A stretch of DNA of 64,000 bases, from the NCBI GenBank assembly GCA_022842445.1, contig JALHPO010000009.1:38608-102607 (forward strand), read 5' to 3'. Shown in pieces: positions 57,215 through 64,000 of the stretch. Each line of letters opens with the position of its first letter. The first letter of the stretch is position 1. The translations under genes and the position numbers were made by a program. Source of the DNA: Nitrospira sp. Lineage in GTDB: Bacteria > Nitrospirota > Nitrospiria > Nitrospirales > Nitrospiraceae. The notes below the pieces were generated by a model. The model had not been told where the DNA came from. It saw nothing but the letters and a program-made list of their open reading frames with translations, and ran no database searches.

Positions 57215-57589
57215 ATGAGACAACGATATTCGTTGATGATGGGCCTAACCGTAGTGGTGCTGGCAGCCGGAACCATGACGGTGGCGGATTCAGCCTTTGG
57301 CGATGAAGACGATAAGATCAAAATGGCGGCCGCCGCCAGGATCACGATTGATGAAGCCATCAAGACGGCCTCAGAGAAAGTGTCCGGCAAGGTGATTGAA
57401 GCTGAGTTGGATCGAAAGCATGGCAAACTGATCTGGGAAGTCGAAGTCGTCACGGCCGAGCACAAGGTCATGGAGGTCCACATCGATGCCGAGACGGGAA
57501 CTTTCATCGACATAGAGGAAGAGGAAGAGAAAGCGAAGTCGGGGCGGCTCAAACGGCCGAGGTCTGGTGCCGGAGCGGATGGCAAGTGA
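57215..57589 (+). CDS. Exported PepSY-domain protein
   Basis: A 124-residue periplasmic protein with a signal peptide (residues 1-29, ending DSAFGD) and one PepSY domain: ITIDEAIKTASEKVSGKVIE, then LIWEVEVVTAEHKVMEVHID. It is highly similar to the protein at 13323-13676 across signal peptide and domain. AAAGGAGG precedes the ATG. The C-terminal tail (KSGRLKRPRSGAGADGK) differs from its paralog. Confidence 0.87.
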   Translation: MRQRYSLMMGLTVVVLAAGTMTVADSAFGDEDDKIKMAAAARITIDEAIKTASEKVSGKVIEAELDRKHGKLIWEVEVVTAEHKVMEVHIDAETGTFIDIEEEEEKAKSGRLKRPRSGAGADGK

Positions 57590-57613
57590 GACCAGTGAAC
57601 TGACGGGCTCCGT

Positions 57614-58000
57614 GTGCTGCACGGGACCTCCATTCCGCTGGTGGCTCGGTGGCTTGGTGTGGACGAACCCGTCTCGGCACGTATGGAATCCTCTCCGGTA
57701 TGGGATGCTCCGACGACGCTCAAGAGCGGCCTGCTCGAAATACGGATTCCGGAGTCTTCCACAGCAATTGGCCACCGATTGCTGGACCTCGGTTTTCCGA
57801 AAGGCGCCTTTATCCTTTTGATGGCCAGAAACGGCCAATGTTTTGTTCCTGACGGGACGACGATGCTGCAGGCTCATGATTCCCTGCTGGCCTTCACCGA
57901 TCAACCGTCCTTTCTCCGATTACGTTCGATTCTTGACAGGCGGCATCCGACTTCACCTAAGGAACCACCGGACGACCGTGGTATCGAGGTTGTGTCATGA
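57614..58000 (+). pseudogene. 5'-truncated K+/H+ antiporter, TrkA-C end only
   Basis: A 128-codon open frame beginning at GTG 57614. Its first residues, LHGTSIPLVARWLGV, match the end of the membrane domain of NhaP2/CvrA-type potassium/proton antiporters. The rest (LLEIRIPESSTAIGHRLLDL, GFPKGAFILLMARNGQCFVP) is the cytosolic RCK-C/TrkA-C domain. The roughly 350-residue membrane part is missing. Its stop overlaps the P-type ATPase start as ATGA. It may be a relic of an antiporter-ATPase operon, or be kept as a short regulatory protein. Confidence 0.75.
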
Positions 58001-60795
58001 CAAGCCATCACCATCTTCCTATACATGAAATTCTTCTCTTACTTGAAACTGACGTGGCTCAAGGCCTCGCCTCGGAGGAAGCGGCGCGGCGAATGAAACG
58101 GTTCGGGCCAAATGTCTTACCAAAAGTCAGGCGCCGTGGGCCACTGATCCGTTTCCTGCTGCAGTTTCATCATCCGCTCATCTACGTGCTGCTGGCGGCG
58201 ACCATCGTGACGGCCCTGCTGGGTGAATGGGTGGATGCCGGCGTGATCTTCGGCGTCGTGTTGGTGAATGCGCTGGTGGGATTCATCCAGGAATCACGCG
58301 CCGAAGCGGCGCTCGACTCGCTGGCGGCGATGATGAAGACGGAGGCGGTGGTCCGACGTGACGGACAAAAACGGCGGATTGTGTCGGCGGATATCGTTCC
58401 CGGCGACGTAGTGTTGCTGGAATCCGGGGATAAGGTTCCCGCCGATCTACGGCTCACGGCAATTCGCGAGCTGCGCGTCGATGAATCGGCGCTGACCGGA
58501 GAATCGGTGCCGGTAGAGAAGGCCGATCACGTCTTGCCTCCTGAGACGGTGGTTGGGGATCGGAAGAACATGGCCTTCTCCGGCACGTTCGTCACATATG
58601 GCCAGGGCACCGGTGTCGTCGTCGGAACAGGAACGGAGACGGAGTTGGGCCGCATTCACCAATTAATGGGGGAGACGACGCAGCTTGCCACACCGCTCAC
58701 GAAGAAGCTGGCCTCCTTCAGCAAGGTGCTCTCCGTCGCAATCCTTGGCTTGGCGGCTGTCACCTTCGTGCTCGGACTTTGGCGAGGACAACCAGTAACC
58801 GAAATCTTCATGGTGGCGGTCGCGTTGGCCGTGAGCGCCATTCCAGAAGGGTTGCCCGCAGCGGTTACCATTACCCTCGCGATTGGCGTCGGTCGCATGG
58901 CGCGGCGACACGCCATCATCCGGAAGCTGCCGGCAGTGGAAACACTCGGCAGTACCACCGTCATTTGTTCCGATAAGACCGGCACGCTCACCAAGAATGA
59001 AATGACGGTCCAGGCGATTCTGGCTGGAGACCGTGTCTTCGAACTAGCAGGCGCCGGCTACGAACCAGTCGGCCAAATTAGTGAGGTGTTAGGGGTAAGG
59101 GGTGAGGTGATTTCTCCTGACGCCTTACCCCTCACCCTTCACCCCTCACATCTTCCCCCCGCCTTACACGCAGTTCTGATGGCCGGCGCGCTCTGCAACG
59201 ATGCTCAGCTTGTGGAGAGAGATGGACGATGGACTGTCACGGGCGATCCGACAGAGGGGGCATTGCTGGTGGCAGCACGAAAGGGCGGTATCGATGTGGA
59301 TCAGCTTGCAAGTGACTGTTCCCGACTCGACAGCATCCCCTTCGAGTCAGAGCGGCAATTCATGGCCACGCTGCATCGGCCTGGAGCGACCTGTGACGTC
59401 ACGATCTATCTGAAGGGAGCTGTGGAAAAAGTCATTCAGCTCTGTGATCGGATGCTGGCGGCGGACGGAACCGAGCAGCGGTTCGATCCACAGTACATCC
59501 TGACTCACGTCGAAGCCTTCGCCGAGCGAGGGCTCCGCGTACTGGCATTCGCACGCAAGTCGCTGGCGGCCGATGCCAGCATGCTCGCCGATCGCGATGT
59601 CGACGGAGGCCTGGCGTTTCTCGGTCTCCAGGCCATGATGGATCCTCCACGACCGGAGGCCGTCGCGGCCGTGCAAGCCTGTCAAAGTGCTGGGATCGCG
59701 GTGAAGATGATCACTGGGGACCACGCGCTGACGGCGCGCGCCATCGCGGAGCAGATTGGTCTGGACGGGCGTAAGGATCACCGAAACGGTGAATTGAGCG
59801 CACTGACCGGCCAAGAGTTAGCGGCCATTCCCCAGACGGAGCTTGCGGAGGTCGCCGACCGCACTGCAGTGTTCGCACGGGTATCCCCTGAGCAAAAACT
59901 GCGCTTAGTGGAAGCTCTGCAGGCACGCGATCACATCGTGGCCATGACCGGCGACGGCGTCAACGACGCCCCGGCGTTGAAACAGGCAAATATCGGGGTC
60001 GCAATGGGCCGGGGCGGAACTGAAGTGGCCAAAGAGGCCGCCGACATGGTGCTGACCAACGACAATTTTGCGTCAATCGAGGCGGCCGTCGAAGAGGGGC
60101 GCTGCGTCTTCGACAACCTGACCAAATTTATTGTCTGGACGCTGCCGACAAATGGAGGCGAGGGCCTCGTGCTGCTGACGGCCATTGCATTGGGGACGGC
60201 TCTTCCGGTGTTGCCGGTGCAAATTCTGTGGATCAACATGACGACGGCGGTGGCGCTCGGTTTGATGTTGGCATTTGAGCCGAAGGAGCCCGGCATCATG
60301 CAACGGCCACCCCGCGAGCCTGATCAGCCGATCCTAACAGGCGTCTTGATCGAACGAATCCTATTAGTCTCAACGCTCATGCTGGCTGGCGCCTATGGTG
60401 TGTTTCTGTGGGAATTGGAGCGGACCGCTTCTGTGGGGGCCGCCCGCACGGCGGCGGTGAACGTCTTCGTGATGGTCGAATTGTTCTACCTGTTCAACTG
60501 CCGATCGCTGGAAAATACGGTGTTTCATGTCGGTCTGTTCACCAATCCCTGGATCTGGCGTGGGATCACCGCGATGACTGGGTTGCAACTCTTGTTGACG
60601 TACAGCCCGAGCATGAACCAATTGTTCCACACCGCGCCGATAGACGGGCTAGCCTGGGCGCTGATCCTGGCGTCGGCTGTGGCCGTCTATTTGGTGGTGG
60701 AGTTGGAGACCTGGTTACGGTTGCAATGGAAGCGTCGCACGAGGTCGGCCGCATCGAGAAGGGAAAGGGCAGAGGACCATCGACATGCTGCGTAA
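57997..60795 (+). CDS. Cation-transporting P-type ATPase (P2 type)
   Basis: A 932-residue membrane ATPase. The N-terminal cation-ATPase domain (EILLLLETDVAQGLASEEAA) is followed by the TGES loop, the phosphorylated Asp in CSDKTGTLTKNE (Asp near 326), KGAVEKVI and the hinge MTGDGVNDAPALKQANIGVA. Membrane helices and a C-terminal six-helix domain complete it. Absence of a heavy-metal domain points to a Ca2+, Na+ or H+ type rather than copper. Residues about 362-385 come from an inserted GGGGTGA repeat. The start overlaps the antiporter remnant. Confidence 0.93.
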   Translation: MTSHHHLPIHEILLLLETDVAQGLASEEAARRMKRFGPNVLPKVRRRGPLIRFLLQFHHPLIYVLLAATIVTALLGEWVDAGVIFGVVLVNALVGFIQESRAEAALDSLAAMMKTEAVVRRDGQKRRIVSADIVPGDVVLLESGDKVPADLRLTAIRELRVDESALTGESVPVEKADHVLPPETVVGDRKNMAFSGTFVTYGQGTGVVVGTGTETELGRIHQLMGETTQLATPLTKKLASFSKVLSVAILGLAAVTFVLGLWRGQPVTEIFMVAVALAVSAIPEGLPAAVTITLAIGVGRMARRHAIIRKLPAVETLGSTTVICSDKTGTLTKNEMTVQAILAGDRVFELAGAGYEPVGQISEVLGVRGEVISPDALPLTLHPSHLPPALHAVLMAGALCNDAQLVERDGRWTVTGDPTEGALLVAARKGGIDVDQLASDCSRLDSIPFESERQFMATLHRPGATCDVTIYLKGAVEKVIQLCDRMLAADGTEQRFDPQYILTHVEAFAERGLRVLAFARKSLAADASMLADRDVDGGLAFLGLQAMMDPPRPEAVAAVQACQSAGIAVKMITGDHALTARAIAEQIGLDGRKDHRNGELSALTGQELAAIPQTELAEVADRTAVFARVSPEQKLRLVEALQARDHIVAMTGDGVNDAPALKQANIGVAMGRGGTEVAKEAADMVLTNDNFASIEAAVEEGRCVFDNLTKFIVWTLPTNGGEGLVLLTAIALGTALPVLPVQILWINMTTAVALGLMLAFEPKEPGIMQRPPREPDQPILTGVLIERILLVSTLMLAGAYGVFLWELERTASVGAARTAAVNVFVMVELFYLFNCRSLENTVFHVGLFTNPWIWRGITAMTGLQLLLTYSPSMNQLFHTAPIDGLAWALILASAVAVYLVVELETWLRLQWKRRTRSAASRRERAEDHRHAA
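59081..59150 (+). repeat. GGGGTGA-rich repeat inside the P-type ATPase gene, copy 5
   Basis: GTGAGGTGTTAGGGGTAAGG continues through GTGAGG on the left arm, and GCCTTACCCCTCACCCTTCA continues through CCCCTCAC on the right arm. The arms are largely complementary, so this is a palindromic copy. It keeps the frame and encodes LGVRGEVISPDALPLTLHPS. Confidence 0.7.
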
Positions 60796-60855
60796 GGACT
60801 GCGGATCAAAGCCGGTCGGCTCGTGTGTCGGCGATCGAGATGGGACATCTTTCTT

Positions 60856-62058
60856 ATGGTGAACATGAGGCGGATTGTGTCTTGGGTGCTCTTGGTGGGG
60901 ATTAGTGGGGTCGTGCTGGCCTCATTCAGTCTCCTCAAGAGCTTCCAGGCACGCGATAAGCCAATCGAGACGTCGAGTCGTACGGCTCCCACGTCACCTC
61001 CGAATATGATCACGCTCAAGTCTGAACTACTTGCGAGTGCCGGGATCGAGGTGGTTCCGATCGTTCGTGGGGAGTTCAGGCTCCATCGGGATTTTCCAGC
61101 CGTCGTCCAGCCGAATGAGAATAAGCTGGCCGAGGTCACCACATTAATCCGCGGACTGGTCGAAGAGGTGTATGTCGACGTTGGTCATGATGTGGAGCGA
61201 GGCACTTCGCTTGCCTTGGTCCATAGTACGGACATCGGCCTGTCTCAAGCTTCGTATTTGAAGGCTGCGGCACAATCACACGAAGCCTCATTGGCCTATG
61301 AGCGGGCCCGTGAGTTGTATGAACAGCAGGTGGTGAGCCTGGCTGAATTGAAACGACGCGAAGCCGCGATGCGGGTGGCTCACGCCGACTTGCGGGAAAC
61401 CACGCATCGGTTGGAGTTGCTGGGTGTACCGGGTGAGGAGATTCGACGCTTAGATCGGGAGCGAACTGTCCGCTCTGATGTGCCGATCCGTGCGCCGATT
61501 ACTGGCCGGATCATCATGCGCAACCTTACGCGCGGTGAAGTCGTGGAGATGGCGCAGAAAATCTTTACGGTGGCCGATCTCTCGGACGTCTGGGTCGTCG
61601 GCAATGTCCCGGAGAAGGACGTGCAGTTCATCCATCGTGAGCAGTCTGTCGAGGTGCGGGCGACGGCCTATCCGGGCCGAGTGTTTCCCGGCACGATCAC
61701 CTATATCAGCGACGTGTTGGATCCCGCGACGCGTACCATGCGATTGCGCGTCACGGCCCCGAATTCGAAGAAGCTGTTGAAGCCGGAGATGTTTGCCTCG
61801 GTACGGGTCTATGCAGAGCCCGAACCGGAGGCCGTGATGGCGCCGGTCTCGGCGGTACAACGGAGCGGCGAGTCTTCGTATGTGTTCGTCCAATTGGACG
61901 GCGGGATGTTTGAGAAGCGTCCCGTGGTCCTCGGCCCGGAAACCGACCAGGTCGTCGCGGTGCTGAACGGTCTGCATGACGGGGAGCGGATCGTCACCGC
62001 GGGCACATTTGTGCTCAGGTCCGAATTCGAGAAATCACTGATTGAGCCTGCGCCATGA
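60856..62058 (+). CDS. Heavy-metal RND periplasmic adaptor, CzcB-like
   Basis: From ATG 60856 a 400-residue membrane-fusion protein with an N-terminal membrane segment (residues 5-25). It has LIRGLVEEVYVDVGHDVERG, a helical hairpin (about 130-190), IRAPITGRIIMRNLTRGEVV and a beta-barrel domain (VRATAYPGRVFPGTITYISD). The pattern fits CzcB/CusB-like adaptors. The start codon is uncertain; ATG 60865 is nearly as good. Its stop overlaps the CzcA-like start as ATGA. Confidence 0.9.
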   Translation: MVNMRRIVSWVLLVGISGVVLASFSLLKSFQARDKPIETSSRTAPTSPPNMITLKSELLASAGIEVVPIVRGEFRLHRDFPAVVQPNENKLAEVTTLIRGLVEEVYVDVGHDVERGTSLALVHSTDIGLSQASYLKAAAQSHEASLAYERARELYEQQVVSLAELKRREAAMRVAHADLRETTHRLELLGVPGEEIRRLDRERTVRSDVPIRAPITGRIIMRNLTRGEVVEMAQKIFTVADLSDVWVVGNVPEKDVQFIHREQSVEVRATAYPGRVFPGTITYISDVLDPATRTMRLRVTAPNSKKLLKPEMFASVRVYAEPEPEAVMAPVSAVQRSGESSYVFVQLDGGMFEKRPVVLGPETDQVVAVLNGLHDGERIVTAGTFVLRSEFEKSLIEPAP

Positions 62059-64000
62059 TCGACGCGTTGATCGCCTTGTCGCTCCGACGATGGCCGCTCA
62101 TTCTGATCTTGACCGGCCTGCTGGCCACGGCCGGTGTGATGGCCTTCCGTGAGTTGCCGATTGACGCATTTCCGGATGTCACCAATATCCAGGTGCAGAT
62201 CTTGGCCGACGGGCCGGGACTGTCTCCGATCGAGGTCGAGCGGCTCATCACCATTCCGCTTGAACTGCAAATGACTGGCTTGCCCGACCTCACCGAAATC
62301 CGCTCGCTGTCCAAGTTCGCCCTCTCCCAGATCACGGTCGTGTTCAAAGACCATGTGGACCTCTTACGCGCCCGCCAGCTCGTCCTTGAGCGACTGCTCG
62401 AAACGAAAGCGATGTTGCCTCCTGGGGTGGAGCCGGTCATGGCGCCGGTGACGACCGGCCTCGGTGAAATCTATCAGTACTACTTGGACAGTCCGTCGGT
62501 GAACGCGAAGAGCCCCGCGGCGCTTGAGGCTGCCCTGACTGACCAACGGGTTCTGCAGGATTGGGTGCTTCGGCCGCTTCTCAGGACGGTTCCCGGCGTC
62601 ATCGATGTGAATGCGCTGGGTGGGTTCGTGAAGCAGTATCAGGTGATTGTCGAGCCGGCCAAGCTGCGGAAGTACAACATGACGCTCGACCAAGTGTTCG
62701 AGGCGGTTGCGCAGAACAATGCCAACGCCGGTGGCAACGTCGTGGATCGACACGGCGAACGGGCGATTGTACGCGGGCTGGGGCTGGTGCGAAGCGTCGC
62801 CGATATCGAGGACATCGTGGTGAAGGAGGCCGGTGGGACGCCCGTGTATGTGCGCAACCTCGGTGAGGTACGTATCGGCCATGCCATCCGCCACGGCGCC
62901 GCCGTGCTTAATGGCGATCAGGAAGTGGTCGCCGGCATTGTTCTCATGCTCCGTGGATCCAATGCGCGACAAGTCGTCGAGGCCGTGAAGGCCAAGGTCG
63001 AGCAGATCCATCGCGCTGGTATCCTCCCTGGGGAGCTGAAACTCGTGCCGTTCTACGACCGGTCCGAATTAGTCACGGCGGCCCTCGACACGGTCCGCCA
63101 GGCCTTACTGGGGGGCATTATCCTGGTGGGTCTCGTCCTCTTCGCCACGATCGGCAATGTTCGAAGCGCACTGATTGTGACCGCGACCTTGATTCTCACA
63201 CCGCTGTTGACGTTTCGTGTCATGAAGGATCTGGACCTTTCAGCCAATCTCATGTCGCTGGGTGGGCTGGCGATCGCCATTGGGATGGTCGTCGACGGGT
63301 CAATTGTGGTGGTGGAGAACGTGTATCGTCGCCTCTCTGCATCCGGCGGTTCGCCCGAATCTCGCTGGGACTTGGTGCTGCAGGCTTCAAAGGAAGTGGC
63401 GCGCCCGACCGCGTTTGCGATGCTCATCATTATCGTGGTGTTTCTACCGCTCGTGACCTTGGAAGGCATTGAAGGCAAGATGTTCGCCCCCTTGGGTTAT
63501 ACGGTCATCATCGCGCTGGTCGTATCGCTGGTGTTGTGTTTGACCTTATCACCGATCCTCTGTGCGCTGGGACTTCACGGCGGGAACCAACGCGAGATGC
63601 CAATCGTCCGGTGGGCGAAGGCGGGGTATGAACCGCTCCTCCACTGGGCACTCACCCATCGCCGGCTGGTGCTGATCAGTGCTTTGTTACTGCTGGGTGT
63701 GACGCTGCTGCTGGTGCCGTATCTGGGGAAGCAGTTTGTGCCAGTGCTGGATGAAGGGGCGCTGACGCCGCTGATCATCCGGTTGCCACGGGTGTCGCTC
63801 CCTGAATCCATCGAATTGGAGAAACGCGCCTTGCTGGCTCTGCGGGAATTTCCAGAGGTCCGCCTCGCGGTCGGCAAGATTGGTCGGTCGGAGATTGGGA
63901 ATGAACCGCAAGAGGCCAATGAAAGCGATCCGGTCGTCCTGCTGCACCCGCAGGATACCTGGACTACGGCTCGGAACAAAGCCGAGCTGGTCGAGACGAT
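62055..64000 (+). CDS. Heavy-metal RND pump, CzcA-like (partial)
   Basis: The first 648 residues of an inner-membrane RND pump; the gene runs past the window edge. Visible: IALSLRRWPLILILTGLLAT (first helix), LPIDAFPDVTNIQVQILADG (CzcA-type opening), TTGLGEIYQYYL and GGLAIAIGMVVDGSIVVVEN, the charged membrane helix. The opening and the GLGEIYQY segment identify the heavy-metal branch (CzcA/CusA) rather than the drug branch. The metal is not determinable here. Together with the adaptor upstream it would expel Co, Zn, Cd, Cu or Ag. Confidence 0.92.
   Translation, partial: MIDALIALSLRRWPLILILTGLLATAGVMAFRELPIDAFPDVTNIQVQILADGPGLSPIEVERLITIPLELQMTGLPDLTEIRSLSKFALSQITVVFKDHVDLLRARQLVLERLLETKAMLPPGVEPVMAPVTTGLGEIYQYYLDSPSVNAKSPAALEAALTDQRVLQDWVLRPLLRTVPGVIDVNALGGFVKQYQVIVEPAKLRKYNMTLDQVFEAVAQNNANAGGNVVDRHGERAIVRGLGLVRSVADIEDIVVKEAGGTPVYVRNLGEVRIGHAIRHGAAVLNGDQEVVAGIVLMLRGSNARQVVEAVKAKVEQIHRAGILPGELKLVPFYDRSELVTAALDTVRQALLGGIILVGLVLFATIGNVRSALIVTATLILTPLLTFRVMKDLDLSANLMSLGGLAIAIGMVVDGSIVVVENVYRRLSASGGSPESRWDLVLQASKEVARPTAFAMLIIIVVFLPLVTLEGIEGKMFAPLGYTVIIALVVSLVLCLTLSPILCALGLHGGNQREMPIVRWAKAGYEPLLHWALTHRRLVLISALLLLGVTLLLVPYLGKQFVPVLDEGALTPLIIRLPRVSLPESIELEKRALLALREFPEVRLAVGKIGRSEIGNEPQEANESDPVVLLHPQDTWTTARNKAELVET

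Overview
The window is about 58-60 % GC, densely coded, and typical of a free-living Gram-negative chemolithotroph. The best fit is Nitrospirota, probably Nitrospira. I infer this from gene content: DUF2934 and small zinc-ribbon proteins, sulfide:quinone reductase, several small c-type cytochromes, a giant multicopper oxidase, phosphoketolase with acetate kinase, and many sigma-54 regulators. Short dispersed repeats also remind me of Nitrospira genomes. No rRNA, tRNA, CRISPR array or intact insertion sequence was seen, and no nitrite or ammonia oxidation gene is present, so the assignment stays an inference.

Layout. 1-9035 (minus strand): a partial gene, a cytochrome c, a membrane protein, the chaperone set cbpM-cbpA-clpB, a small zinc protein, the RNA ligase rtcB with archease, and diaminopimelate dehydrogenase. 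9672-13162 (plus): envelope lipoproteins, including a Pal/OmpA protein, and a HAD phosphatase fused to a HerA-like ATPase. 13323-14236 (minus): PepSY, DUF2934 and a small protein. 14665-20223 (plus): two sigma-54 activators, a PAS histidine kinase and a lone receiver. 20706-27406: a 1585-residue multicopper oxidase, then a periplasmic protein, a type 1 copper protein and a SmbP-like metal binder. 27504-31757: two SUMF1-fold proteins, a CopD-like protein and a PDZ protein. 32138-39350: cytochrome c', sulfide:quinone reductase, DUF2892 and an RND pump. 39540-46458: TolC, HlyD, a double ABC ATPase and two ABC-2 permeases. 46592-51968: glycogen phosphorylase, acetate kinase and phosphoketolase. 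52063-56646: a decayed cytochrome, a cytochrome c, DUF4142, a NarL-type regulator, a disrupted sensor kinase and a zinc-ribbon protein. 56963-64000: a second DUF2934/PepSY pair, an antiporter remnant, a P-type ATPase and a CzcB/CzcA heavy-metal pump running off the end.

Most striking observations. (1) The sulfide:quinone reductase operon and the TolC/ABC operon carry the same upstream architecture: two TGTMG-N7-CKACA-like sites 33 bp apart, and a sigma-54 promoter starting exactly 131 bp after the first site. They look like one sigma-54 regulon for sulfide handling and export. (2) The giant multicopper oxidase consists of three repeats of two cupredoxin domains. All recognisable copper ligands lie in the second half of repeat 1 and in repeat 2; repeat 3 is degenerate. 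It has its own sigma-54 promoter candidate, an upstream palindrome, and an activator gene directly upstream. (3) A CTAGG-N6-CCTAG type palindrome lies about 100-110 bp before three genes around the NarL-type two-component system. (4) Short GGGGTGA-rich repeats have entered an RND pump gene and a P-type ATPase gene in frame.
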